From the NCBI GenBank assembly GCA_937952135.1, contig CALFYL010000126.1, forward strand, positions 62,001-126,000: a stretch of 64,000 nucleotides of DNA, read 5' to 3'. The first letter of the stretch is position 1, and the number at the start of each line of letters is the position of its first letter. The notes under the pieces were generated by a model. That model had not been told where the DNA came from. It saw only the letters and a program-made list of their open reading frames with translations, and ran no database searches. Source of the DNA: an uncultured Planctomycetia bacterium (lineage in GTDB: Bacteria > Planctomycetota > UBA1135 > GCA-002686595). The position numbers were made by a program, and so were the translations under genes. Positions 41,479 to 50,303 of the stretch are shown in pieces.

Positions 41479-44415
41479 GTGAGCAAGAAACGCGTACACG
41501 AGCTGGCGAAAGACTATGGGCTGTCCGGCCAGGAGCTGGCGTCCAAGCTGCGCTCGCTCGGCTTCACGGACATCAAGGGGCCGCAGTCCACCCTCGACGA
41601 GTTCACGCTGTTGCACGTCCAGGGGACTCTCGAGGCCAACGGCATCCTGCCGGCGGCCGTGAAGCCGGCCGAAGGCGAGTCGAGCGGCGCCGCCGAGACC
41701 GGCATCCCCGGCCTCGTCAAGAAAAAGAAGAAGCGCACGTCGATCGCCGGCTTCGGCGACGACGACGCGACGGAAGCGCCGGCCGCCCCCGCGCCCGAGG
41801 TCCGCGCGCCCGCCAAGGCCGCGCAGGTCGAAACACCGCTGGAGTCCGCGCCGAGCGCGCCGGCCCGCGCCAAGGTCGACGCCGAACCGCGCGAACCGCA
41901 GGCGCCTCGAGTCGGATCGAGCGCCGCCGCACCGACCGCCGCGCCGAGCACGCCGGGCGCAGGTCCCGAGGCGAGTTCCGCAACTAGCGCGACCGCGCCG
42001 GTCGCCAGCCCGGCCGCCGCCGAGGCGGCGCCGAAGGTCGCAGCCGAGGCCACCGAGGCGCCGGCCGGCGTCCGCGAGCCCGCGGCGCCCGCCCAGCCCG
42101 AACGGGTCGCCGAGGCGCCGCTCGCCGTCGAGCCCGCCGGACCCGAACTCGGCGACGAGCCCAGCTCGGAGTCCCCCGCTGCCGGACCGGAACTCGTCGC
42201 CCCTGCCGCGAGCGCGACCGAAGGCCCGTCGGACGTTGCGACGCCCGCCGCCGCTGGCGAAGCCGCAACTCCCGACTCCGACATCGTGCGCCCCGCCGCC
42301 AAGCGCCGCGCCGGCAAGGTCGTCGGCTTCGTCGACCTTTCGAAGGTGCAGGCGAAGACCGAGCTCAAGAAGCCCGAGTCGCGCCGCCTGCGTTCGAAGG
42401 ACGATGTCGCACCGAACGTGCAGCCGACGCTGGGCCACGACAAGCGCAAGGCGCTCGTGCGCGGCGACCAGGCAAGCCGCGGCACGCTGACCGCCACGCA
42501 GCTCAAGGAGAAGGAAGCCGGCCGCTTCCTGCGCCGCAAGGGCGCCGGTCCCGCCACGCAATCGCCGACCCCGCGCGGACCGCGTTCGCGCACCACGGAC
42601 GTCGGCTCCTCGCCGTTCTCGGGTGGCGAGGTCACGATCTCGGCGCCGATCTCGATCAAGAAGCTCGCCGAAGCTCTCTCGATCAAGGTCAACCAGCTGC
42701 TGGCGCGGGTGATGGAGAACAACATGGGCATGCTGACCCAGAACTCCGTCGTCGACGAAGACACCGCGGGCGTGCTCGCGCTCGAGTTCAACGTCTCCCT
42801 GAAGGTGGCGAAGGAAGTCGAGGCCGAAGACCAACTGCTCTCCGAGCTCGTGCGCAAGCGCACCGAGGTCGAAGAACAGGACCTGCTCGTGCGGCCGCCG
42901 ACCGTGGCGATCCTCGGCCACGTCGACCATGGCAAGACCACGCTCATCGACCGGCTGCGCAACTCGAGCATCGCCGAGGGCGAGTCGGGCGGCATCACGC
43001 AGCACATCGGCGCGTACCAGGTCAAGACCAAGTCCGGGCACACGATCACGATCCTCGACACGCCGGGCCACGAAGCGTTCACGGCGATGCGGGCGCGCGG
43101 CGCCCACGCGGTGGACATCGTCGTGCTGGTCGTCGCGGCGGACGACGGCGTCATGCCGTCCACGCTCGAGGCGCTGAACCACGCTCGCGCGGCGAAGACC
43201 CGCATCGTGGTGGCGATCAACAAGATCGACAAGCCGAACGCCAACCCGCAGCGCGTGAAGGAGCAGCTCGCCAAGGCGGGACTGAGCCCCGAAGAGTGGG
43301 ACAGCGCGCAAGGCGTGGCGATGATGCCGATCAGCGGCCTGACCGGCGAAGGCGTCGACGAGATGCTCGAGCACGTCTACTTCGAGTCGCAGGTCCTCGA
43401 GCTCAAGTCGCACTCCAAGGGTCCCGCGTCGGGCGTCGTGCTCGAAGCCGAGGTGCAGGAGGGCAAGGGCCGCGTCGCGCACCTGCTCGTCAAGGACGGC
43501 ACGCTCAACAAGGGCGATGTGATCCTGGCCGGCGAGGGCTATGGCCGCGTGCGTTCGATGTACGACGACCACGGCGTCGAGATCGAGACCGCGGGTCCGT
43601 CGATGCCGGTGCAGGTCACCGGCCTGTCGGAGTACCTGCCGACGGTCGGCGACTCGTTCTACGTCGTGCAGAAGCTCGAGCAGGCGCGCGAAGTCGCCGA
43701 AGAGCGCCGCAAGAAGATCCGCCTGACCTCGCTCGCCGAGCGCAAGCAGATCACGAGCGAGAACATCCTCGCGGCGGTCGCGGCGCAGTCGAAGAAGATG
43801 ATCAACATCATCCTGCGCGCCGACGTGCAGGGCTCGCTGCAGGCGCTCGAGCAGCAGATCGCGGTCCTCAAGAACGACGAAGTCGACGTCAAGCTGCTCC
43901 AGTCGGGCCTGGGCACGGTCACCGAGAGCGACGTCAACCTGGCGGCGACTTCGAGCGGCATCGTGCTCGCGTTCCGCGTCAACGTGAACAGCGAAGCGCG
44001 CGAGGCCGCCGATCGCGCGAACATCGACATCCGGCCCTACGACGTGATCTACGAGCTGCTCGACGACCTCCACCAGATGATGGAAGGCGAGCTGTCTCCG
44101 GAGATGACCGAGCAGATCACCGGCCACGCGGAAGTGCGCGCGATCTTCGTGTCGTCGAAGTTCGGCAACATCGCCGGCTCGCACGTCATCGACGGCGCGC
44201 TGCAGCGCGACAACAAGGTGCGCGTGCTCCGCAAGGGCAAGCGCGTGCACGAGAGCTCGCTCGCCGGACTGCGGCGCGACAAGGACGACGTGCGCGAAGT
44301 CCGCGAGGGCTTCGACTGCGGCATCACGGTCCGCGATTTCGACGCCTTCGAACTGGGCGACGTCATCGAGGGCTACAAGGTCGTCGCGGTCAAGCGCAAG
44401 CTGGCCCGCGCCTAG
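41479..44415 (+). CDS. infB: Translation initiation factor IF-2
   Basis: 978 residues. The N-terminal IF2_N motif (VHELAKDYGLSGQELASKLR) is followed by about 230 residues of Ala/Pro/Glu-rich linker and a second IF2_N-like segment (ISIKKLAEALSIKVNQLLAR). The GTPase domain has G1 GHVDHGKTT (480-488), DTPGHEAF and NKIDKPN. Domains II to IV contain the fMet-tRNA-binding region. The GTG start has a purine-rich AAGGAAAACGG upstream. It delivers initiator tRNA to the 30S subunit. Confidence 0.97.
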   Translation: MSKKRVHELAKDYGLSGQELASKLRSLGFTDIKGPQSTLDEFTLLHVQGTLEANGILPAAVKPAEGESSGAAETGIPGLVKKKKKRTSIAGFGDDDATEAPAAPAPEVRAPAKAAQVETPLESAPSAPARAKVDAEPREPQAPRVGSSAAAPTAAPSTPGAGPEASSATSATAPVASPAAAEAAPKVAAEATEAPAGVREPAAPAQPERVAEAPLAVEPAGPELGDEPSSESPAAGPELVAPAASATEGPSDVATPAAAGEAATPDSDIVRPAAKRRAGKVVGFVDLSKVQAKTELKKPESRRLRSKDDVAPNVQPTLGHDKRKALVRGDQASRGTLTATQLKEKEAGRFLRRKGAGPATQSPTPRGPRSRTTDVGSSPFSGGEVTISAPISIKKLAEALSIKVNQLLARVMENNMGMLTQNSVVDEDTAGVLALEFNVSLKVAKEVEAEDQLLSELVRKRTEVEEQDLLVRPPTVAILGHVDHGKTTLIDRLRNSSIAEGESGGITQHIGAYQVKTKSGHTITILDTPGHEAFTAMRARGAHAVDIVVLVVAADDGVMPSTLEALNHARAAKTRIVVAINKIDKPNANPQRVKEQLAKAGLSPEEWDSAQGVAMMPISGLTGEGVDEMLEHVYFESQVLELKSHSKGPASGVVLEAEVQEGKGRVAHLLVKDGTLNKGDVILAGEGYGRVRSMYDDHGVEIETAGPSMPVQVTGLSEYLPTVGDSFYVVQKLEQAREVAEERRKKIRLTSLAERKQITSENILAAVAAQSKKMINIILRADVQGSLQALEQQIAVLKNDEVDVKLLQSGLGTVTESDVNLAATSSGIVLAFRVNVNSEAREAADRANIDIRPYDVIYELLDDLHQMMEGELSPEMTEQITGHAEVRAIFVSSKFGNIAGSHVIDGALQRDNKVRVLRKGKRVHESSLAGLRRDKDDVREVREGFDCGITVRDFDAFELGDVIEGYKVVAVKRKLARA

Positions 44416-44492
44416 AGCGGACCTCCTCAGCGCCACCCCCCACGCGCGGCGGCCGGAACCCCGGACGCCGCGCCCGGACGCTCCTCGGATCG

Positions 44493-44969
44493 ATGACCAA
44501 CCCCCGCACCATCGCCCGCATCGAAGCGCGCATCCACGAGCGCGCGGCGCATGCGTTGGAGCACGAGATCAGCGATCCGCGGACCGGCTTCATCACGATC
44601 ACGCGCGTCGAGCTCTCGCCCGACCTGCTGCAGGGGAAGATCTTCTACTCCGTCCTCGGCGGGCGCTCCGAGCGCAGCAAGGCGCAGCACATGCTCGACT
44701 CGGCGGCTGGATTCCTCCAGCGCAAGATCGTGAGCGTGCTGCAGATGCGCAAGGCGCCGCGCTTGACCTGGCACTTCGACGAGTCGCTGATCGTCGCGCA
44801 GCGCGTGGACGACTCGATCAAGCGCGCGCTCGAACGCGACAAGCTGATCCAGGAGAAGGGCAGCGCCCCCGAGATCGAGCCCGCGGCCGACTGGGAGGAA
44901 GAGTACGACGACTCGGTCGGCGAACTGGGCGCGCCCCCCAAGAAGAAGACTCCGCCCGCGGCGGAGTGA
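44493..44969 (+). CDS. rbfA: Ribosome-binding factor A
   Basis: 158 residues. It binds the 30S subunit during late 16S rRNA processing. A single KH-like fold includes the family segments ALEHEISDPRTGFITITRVE, SPDLLQGKIFYSVLG and APRLTWHFDESLIVAQRVDD. A disordered acidic then Lys/Pro-rich tail follows (about 115-158). ATG at 44493, 77 bases after infB, as expected for the nusA-infB-rbfA order. Confidence 0.94.
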   Translation: MTNPRTIARIEARIHERAAHALEHEISDPRTGFITITRVELSPDLLQGKIFYSVLGGRSERSKAQHMLDSAAGFLQRKIVSVLQMRKAPRLTWHFDESLIVAQRVDDSIKRALERDKLIQEKGSAPEIEPAADWEEEYDDSVGELGAPPKKKTPPAAE

Positions 44970-45022
44970 GGGCGCGGAACCCGCTCCCCGGCGGCCCGTT
45001 CGAGTCGCCGCGCCTGCTCCCG

Positions 45023-45060
45023 TCGTCCCTCTACCTCAGGTTCGTCCCTCTACTTCAGGT
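45023..45060. repeat. 19-base tandem duplication over a stop codon
   Basis: TCGTCCCTCTACCTCAGGT (45023-45041) and TCGTCCCTCTACTTCAGGT (45042-45060) differ at one base. The second unit carries the last codons and stop of the DUF3501 gene (minus strand), so the 3' end of that gene has been duplicated just beyond itself. Confidence 0.88.
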
Positions 45061-45601
45061 CGTCGCTGAGGGCCGCGCGCGTGTCCGCCGACAGCACCGC
45101 GTGCGCATCCACGCCCGCCAGGTCGCAGCCCACCGCCACGGGCGTCCGGCCGCGAACCGGGAACTTCACGTAGTGCACGCTCGACAGGCGGCCCTCGCCG
45201 ATCTGGCGTTCGTCGAAGCGCGCGTAGACGCGCTCTCCATCGTCGAGCTCGGCATAAAGGCGCCACGGCAGCTCCATCCACGCCGCCAGCTTCGCCGCCC
45301 GCTCGACCGGATCGTCGATCTCGATCAGCAGCGTCGCGCCGAGCTCGCCCGGTCCGCCGAGCAACTCGTTGTAGGTGTCGAGCTCGTGGCGGATGTCCGC
45401 GTCCTTCACGATGCGCTCGATGCGCACCATCTCCTGGACCTGGTAGCGGACGGTCGTTTCGTTCTCGAACAGCAACGTCAGCGAGTCGCCGACGTGCACG
45501 CGCCGGCGCGCCTTCTCGGCGAGGATCTGCGGGCGCAGGCGGTCGCGCTGCTCTTCGTAGGTGACGTAATCGAGGATCGAGGAACGGTCGACGGGCTTCA
45601 T
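45050..45601 (-). CDS. DUF3501 family protein
   Basis: 183 residues with the DUF3501 pattern: RSSILDYVTYEEQRDRLRPQ, RRVHVGDSLTLLFENETTVR, YQVQEMVRIERI, HELDTYNELLGGPGELGATL, and a late SSVHYVKFPV. Family members often lie beside redox or iron-sulfur genes, and their activity is unknown to me. Here the ATG overlaps the stop of a SagB-like nitroreductase gene (ATGA), so the two are translated together and may form a redox pair. Confidence 0.85.
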   Translation of the reverse strand: MKPVDRSSILDYVTYEEQRDRLRPQILAEKARRRVHVGDSLTLLFENETTVRYQVQEMVRIERIVKDADIRHELDTYNELLGGPGELGATLLIEIDDPVERAAKLAAWMELPWRLYAELDDGERVYARFDERQIGEGRLSSVHYVKFPVRGRTPVAVGCDLAGVDAHAVLSADTRAALSDDLK

Positions 45602-47370
45602 CTCGTGGGCAGTCCGGGTTGGGGCAGCGCCGGGGGCGCCGAGCGGTCGGCTCGCGCTGGGTTGCGCTCCGACTCCAGGTGAGCATACGGCTCTTCGCTC
45701 TGGATGCGCGGGTCGTTCACGGGTCCGCCAAGCGTGAAGTGGTAGAGACTGCGAAACTCCTCACCGGCCAGCCCCAGAAGCGAGTGCAGCGCGTCGTCGA
45801 AGAAGCAGCCGATGCCCGTCGCCCGCAGTCCGAGCGCCTCCGCTTCGAGGTACAGGAGCTGGCCGATCCAGCCGCACTCCCAGTGGAGACGCGGGTACAT
45901 CCACGCGCCGTGGCGCTCGAGCGGCCCCGCGAAATCCGCGAGCATCGCGAGCGCGAAGCAGCCGTCCGAGGCAATGTCCTGGTGGCACGAGACCGCTCGT
46001 GCGTGGGCGCGGAAGTCGCCGGCGCGCAGCTGCAAGACACGCAATCCGTCCGCGTCGACCGCGGCTGCGTCGCGCGCGAGCGCCGAGGCCGCGCGCCAAC
46101 GCTCCTCGCGCCGGGGATCTCGCAGGCACAGGTAGAGCCCGCTCTCGACGTCCTGCACGCGGTGGACGAACACCGCCAGGTCGACGAGCGGGTCGAAGGG
46201 TGCGACGTCCAGCACCACCGCGGTGCTGCGTGGGGTCGTGCGCGCGAGCGTCTGCCACAGCGCGTCGCGGGTCATGCCGGTTCGGCCGTCGAACGAGACT
46301 GCGCTCCGCCGGCTGCGCACGATGCGCCGCAGCGCGAGCGGCTCGCGCTCGGGGGTTCGCGCCTCGAGGCGCGGCGCGCGATCGAGCTCGTGCGCGCGGT
46401 CCGTGCGCGGCTTTCTCGCCGCTTCGCAAGCCGCGTCGACCGCGGGCCAGTCCGTCCACCCGGTCGAGAGTTCGTTCGGCGCTCCAACGCGCACGCCTTG
46501 CGCGGCGCCGCGCAGAGCTGCGCCCGAAGGCGAGCCCGGCCGCCACGGTCCGCAGCCCTCCGGCGTCGTCGCTGACGAAGGGAGCACCGCGATCAGCGTC
46601 TCCGCTTGTTCGGCGAACGGGCCGCGCTGCGCCTGGATCCCGAGCAGCGCAGCGAGTTCGTCGCTCGACACGTCGTCGAGCACGTGCGCGCGCCACCCCA
46701 GTCCGGCGGCGGCGACCGCGAGCGCGCCGATCGCGTGCCCCACGTCGAGCTGGCAATAGCGGTAGGCGCGCTCGCCGTACTTCCACGCCTCGCGCCAGGG
46801 GATCGAGGTCAACGCCAACAAGAACGCTTCGCGCGGAAGCTCGAGCGCGTTCCATTGCTCCGTCGTGAGCCGCGCGCGCACTTCGAGCGCGTGCGCATGC
46901 GGGGCGTAGTGCGCGACGAAAGGCGTGTCGGAGACGCCCGCGATCGCGCCACTCGCGATCCAGCCCTCCGTCGGGTGCAAGTTGCCGCTCGACGGATTGC
47001 AGCGCAGCCACCACTTCGAGTCGCCCCAGCGCTTGCAGGCCGAAAGCGCGAGCGCGTCGAAGAAGAGCTGCGAGAGCGAACGTCGATCGAGCGGCGCCGC
47101 GGGCACTTCCAAGGCGTGGAAACTCGGCTCGTAGCGCGGCTCGTCGGTGGGCTCGACGAGCTCGAGTTCGATCCGCTCCGCGCCCGCGTAGAGCCGGAAC
47201 GGATCGGGTTGCGTCTCCCAGTCCAGCTCGCCGGGCCCGTGAGCGAAGCGCTGCACGTGGTGCATCGTCGCACGGTGGTACGCGCGCACCGCGTCGGCGG
47301 ACGAAGGCTCGTCACGCGGCGCGCTCGCCGCGGGCGGCGCGTGCTTGCGGCTGCGCCAGAACCAGGTCAC
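45598..47370 (-). CDS. SagB-like tandem nitroreductase-family protein
   Basis: 590 residues with two nitroreductase-like halves. The first (about 20-280) has the SagB-type start AVRAYHRATMHHVQRFAHGP, NPSSGNLHPTEGW and GHAIGALAVAAAGLGW. The second (about 340-560) has RRIVRSRRSAVSFDG, WECGWIGQLLYLEAEALGLR and GIGCFFDDALHSLLG. Such FMN proteins include azoline oxidases of RiPP pathways (SagB/ThcOx), but no YcaO or precursor peptide is nearby, so a general redox role is as likely. GTG start at 47368-47370; no ATG lies near it. Coupled to DUF3501. Confidence 0.82.
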   Translation of the reverse strand: MTWFWRSRKHAPPAASAPRDEPSSADAVRAYHRATMHHVQRFAHGPGELDWETQPDPFRLYAGAERIELELVEPTDEPRYEPSFHALEVPAAPLDRRSLSQLFFDALALSACKRWGDSKWWLRCNPSSGNLHPTEGWIASGAIAGVSDTPFVAHYAPHAHALEVRARLTTEQWNALELPREAFLLALTSIPWREAWKYGERAYRYCQLDVGHAIGALAVAAAGLGWRAHVLDDVSSDELAALLGIQAQRGPFAEQAETLIAVLPSSATTPEGCGPWRPGSPSGAALRGAAQGVRVGAPNELSTGWTDWPAVDAACEAARKPRTDRAHELDRAPRLEARTPEREPLALRRIVRSRRSAVSFDGRTGMTRDALWQTLARTTPRSTAVVLDVAPFDPLVDLAVFVHRVQDVESGLYLCLRDPRREERWRAASALARDAAAVDADGLRVLQLRAGDFRAHARAVSCHQDIASDGCFALAMLADFAGPLERHGAWMYPRLHWECGWIGQLLYLEAEALGLRATGIGCFFDDALHSLLGLAGEEFRSLYHFTLGGPVNDPRIQSEEPYAHLESERNPARADRSAPPALPQPGLPTR

Positions 47371-47420
47371 GGGCCCCGACGCCTTCGGGCCCTCGCGCGG
47401 CGGCCCACGGGGAGCCTCGC

Positions 47421-47693
47421 TCAACGACCCGCGGCGTCGAGCGCGCGTCGGATCGTCGTCAGCGCCTCCGCGGCGACGGTGCAGACTTCGTTGTCCTCGT
47501 CGCAGGTCGCTTCCTCGAGCGCCACCTGCGCGGACGCCGCCTTGATCCCCAGCTTGCGAAGCTCCTCGGCCGCCGCCATGCGCTGCTGCGGATTCGGCGC
47601 CCGCAGTTCGACGATCAACTCCTGCACGCGGCGCTCGAGCGCCGGATCCGCCGCGACCGGCGAGGTTTTCTTGAAGAAGTCGAAGAGTCCCAT
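47421..47693 (-). CDS. Small HEAT-repeat protein
   Basis: 90 residues beginning MGLFDFFKK, then two HEAT-like helical hairpins (VQELIVELRAPNPQQRMAAA; VALEEATCDEDNEVCTVAAE). No signal peptide, so cytoplasmic or membrane-peripheral. It lies 50 bases upstream of the SagB-like gene in the same direction. Function unknown. Confidence 0.62.
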   Translation of the reverse strand: MGLFDFFKKTSPVAADPALERRVQELIVELRAPNPQQRMAAAEELRKLGIKAASAQVALEEATCDEDNEVCTVAAEALTTIRRALDAAGR

Positions 47694-47799
47694 GGGTGGA
47701 TGCAAGGGTGTGGGAAGGTGAGCCCGCAGCTCCAGCACCGGAGGATAGCACGCGGCCGGGGCCAAGGCGCAGAGCGCGCTCGGGCCTCCCCCACCCACG

Positions 47800-48651
47800 T
47801 CACTGTCCTGCACCGCCGCGCGCCTCGACGCGCCTGGCGAAGTCGCGGATCGTGTCGGGCGCGAAACCGGCGAAGTGGTTGTTCGCGTACACGTAGACCC
47901 GTTGCGCGCGCGCGAGCAGTCCGTGGACGAGTTCGGCCCAGCGCTCGAGCGTCGCGCTCTGGTCGAGCACGATGTGGTTCAGAGTGTCCGTGAGCGAATC
48001 GATGCGCTTGCGATCGCCGATCAAGCGCGCATACGTGAAATCCGTGGTCATCAGGTCGAAGCGCGCCGCGAGTTCGGCGGGGTGCGGCATGTACGGCAGC
48101 TCCACCATGACGAAGGCGACCCTGTGGCGCCGCAGGATCGCGAGCAGCGGCTCGCCGATCCAAGCCTTGTTGCGCACCTCGACGCCGTAGCGAAAGTTCG
48201 CCGGCAAACGCGCGAGGAACGCGTCGAGTCGCTCGAGGAAGGGCTCGGCGGACGTGAACGCCTGACGGTTGAAGTATGGAAACTGAAGCACGAGCGGACC
48301 GCACTTGGGGCCGAGGAGCTCCATCGCGCCGAGGAACTGCTCGCAATCGGCCTGCACGTGCTCCCACGCGAGCACACGCTCGCCATCGGGTGTCGCCGCC
48401 TCGCCGCCGTGGACGATGCTGCGCGGGAACTTCGCCGACAGCACGAAGTTCGCGGGCGTCTTCTCGTCCCAGCCGCGCACGAGCGAGCGGTCCGGCACGC
48501 GGTAGTACGTGACGTCGGCTTCGACCGTGTCGAACTGCGTCGCGTAATGCCGCAGTTGATCGCGCGGGGCGAGGCCCGGCGGATAGAAGACGCCGGCCCA
48601 GGCCTTCTCCGACCAGCTCGACGCGCCGTAGCGAAGCTCACCGATCGTCAT
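47800..48651 (-). CDS. DUF72 family protein (YecE-like)
   Basis: 283 residues of the TIM-barrel-like DUF72 family: LRYGASSWSEKAWAGVFYPP, NFVLSAKFPRSIVHG, GPLVLQFPYFNRQ, FRYGVEVRNKAWIG and RVYVYANNHFAGFAPD, covering the conserved start, the VEVR core and the NNH-x-GxAP end. Members are widespread, and their biochemical function is not settled. The start ATG lies 16 bases after the toroid gene upstream. Confidence 0.92.
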   Translation of the reverse strand: MTIGELRYGASSWSEKAWAGVFYPPGLAPRDQLRHYATQFDTVEADVTYYRVPDRSLVRGWDEKTPANFVLSAKFPRSIVHGGEAATPDGERVLAWEHVQADCEQFLGAMELLGPKCGPLVLQFPYFNRQAFTSAEPFLERLDAFLARLPANFRYGVEVRNKAWIGEPLLAILRRHRVAFVMVELPYMPHPAELAARFDLMTTDFTYARLIGDRKRIDSLTDTLNHIVLDQSATLERWAELVHGLLARAQRVYVYANNHFAGFAPDTIRDFARRVEARGGAGQ

Positions 48652-48667
48652 GGCGCCGCGGGCTCCC

Positions 48668-50260
48668 TCAGCGCTTGCCCTTGGCGACGACGCCCGCGTG
48701 CAACTTCAGCGGGCTCGCGAGGCGCTCGCCGTCGACGCCGGTGACCCGCAGCCCGAAAGCCGCGGCGCCGAGGGCGTCTTCGACAAGGCACACGAGCGTG
48801 TGCGACCCGGGCGCGAGCTCGACTTGCACCTCCACCGAAGCGTCGATCGCGGCTTGCACGCGGCGGCCGGAGGTCACGCGCGCGCCGTCGAGGTAGATGT
48901 CCCAGCCGTCCTCGAGGTCGAACCAGAGCCTCGCGGCGAGCGGCTCCGCGCCCTCCCAATCGAGCTGCAGCGAGACGGCAAACACACCGCGGTCGCACGG
49001 CGCGCCGAGCAAGTCGTCGAAGTTGGTCCAACCGTTCGCCGTGAGCGGAAGGCGCCGCCAGGCCTTGCGCGCGAGCTTGTCGCCTTCCTTCGGGCGAACG
49101 CGCGCGAGGTCGAAAGGCGGCTCGACGAGAAGCGCGCCGAACTCCGCCGCGGTCCAGGGCCCCGCCGCGAGCGCCTCCGTGGCTCGCAGCGCATCCGGCG
49201 CCGGCCGCACCGCTGCGGGCCTGCGCAACTCGTCGAGCACGTCGTCGGGCGGCGCACCGCCGGTCGAAACCGTCGCGCGGCGAAGGAAGAGCAGCGCGAA
49301 GCACGTGTCTTCCGTCTTGCCCCACGAGCCGTCGTTCTCTTGCGCGTCCACAAGCCAGCGCGCGCCCTCGGTGTACCAGTCGTGCGTTCCGATCCGCTCC
49401 TGACCCGAAAGCCCGCCGTAGCGCTCGATCGCCCACAGGTACGGGTACTGGAACGTCGGCGTCCACGCGTCGCGGCCCCACGCGTTGCGCGCGACGTCGA
49501 AGCGCTCGGTGAGCCAGGCGAGCGCGCGCTTGCGATCGCCGTCGTGCTTGCGGAGCAGCGCTTCGCACGCGGAGCGGCCCTTCGAGAGTTCGTCGAGCAC
49601 CGCGAGCCCGCCGAGCGACGCCGCCGTGACGCTGGCCGTCGGCGGCTTGCCTTCGTCGTATTGGAACCCGCCCGAATCGCGCTCCTGCCAACGCCCGAGC
49701 GCCTTGATCGCCGCGAGCGTGGTGTCCTGTGGAACCTCGAGCCCGAGCCGCTGCGCCGCGCGCAGCCCCAGCAGCGCGAACTGCGTGTTGGACAAGTCCG
49801 CCGCACCCGTCGGATACGCCCACACGCCGCCTTGTTGCGTCGCGACGAGCGCTTCGAGGCTCGTGCGGCCGTGCTCGCGCCACGCCTCGGGTTGCGCGAA
49901 GGCGTCGAACAGCATCAGGCGAACGCTGTGCGCGTAGGTGCTCTTGAACTCCGTCGAGAGCACGGCCTTCAGCGCGCGTTGCACCGAGTCGTCGGTGCGC
50001 CGCACGCCCGACTTCAGAAGCGTGAGCGCGCACAGCGCCGTCATGCCGCCGGGATGCGCATCCTCCGCTTCGGGCCAGCGGCCGTCGGCCGCCTGTCGCC
50101 GGCGGAGCAACGCCACTCCGCGCGCGATGGCCGCGTTGACGCGCTCGGTCAAAGGCGCTTCGCCTTGCTCCGCTTGCTCCACGTCGAGCGGCGGCTGCAC
50201 CGACGACGCCAACGGCGCCGCCGCGAGGGCGAGGCATGCGGGGATCATCGTCGCCAGCAT
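48668..50260 (-). CDS. Secreted alpha-toroid protein with C-terminal beta domain
   Basis: 530 residues. Signal peptide 1-20 (IPACLALAAAPLASS). Squalene-oxidase-type repeats lie at about 35-330: RRRQAADGRWPEAEDAHPGG, LVATQQGGVWAYPTG, QERDSGGFQYDEGKPP and DAQENDGSWGKTEDTCFALL. A beta-sandwich-like domain covers about 400-520 (FAVSLQLDWEGAEPLAARLW, DGWDIYLDGARVTSG) and resembles a carbohydrate-binding module. No cyclase motifs. It is 43 bases after the HEAT/GATase gene. Confidence 0.82.
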   Translation of the reverse strand: MLATMIPACLALAAAPLASSVQPPLDVEQAEQGEAPLTERVNAAIARGVALLRRRQAADGRWPEAEDAHPGGMTALCALTLLKSGVRRTDDSVQRALKAVLSTEFKSTYAHSVRLMLFDAFAQPEAWREHGRTSLEALVATQQGGVWAYPTGAADLSNTQFALLGLRAAQRLGLEVPQDTTLAAIKALGRWQERDSGGFQYDEGKPPTASVTAASLGGLAVLDELSKGRSACEALLRKHDGDRKRALAWLTERFDVARNAWGRDAWTPTFQYPYLWAIERYGGLSGQERIGTHDWYTEGARWLVDAQENDGSWGKTEDTCFALLFLRRATVSTGGAPPDDVLDELRRPAAVRPAPDALRATEALAAGPWTAAEFGALLVEPPFDLARVRPKEGDKLARKAWRRLPLTANGWTNFDDLLGAPCDRGVFAVSLQLDWEGAEPLAARLWFDLEDGWDIYLDGARVTSGRRVQAAIDASVEVQVELAPGSHTLVCLVEDALGAAAFGLRVTGVDGERLASPLKLHAGVVAKGKR

Positions 50261-50303
50261 CGAGAAGGTCCTGCCGTTCGCTTCGTCCGGGGCTCGCGCG
50301 GAC

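Noticed and set aside
45598..47370. RiPP (azole peptide) biosynthetic cluster
   Set aside because: Only the SagB-like protein is present; there is no YcaO, no precursor peptide and no export gene within reach.
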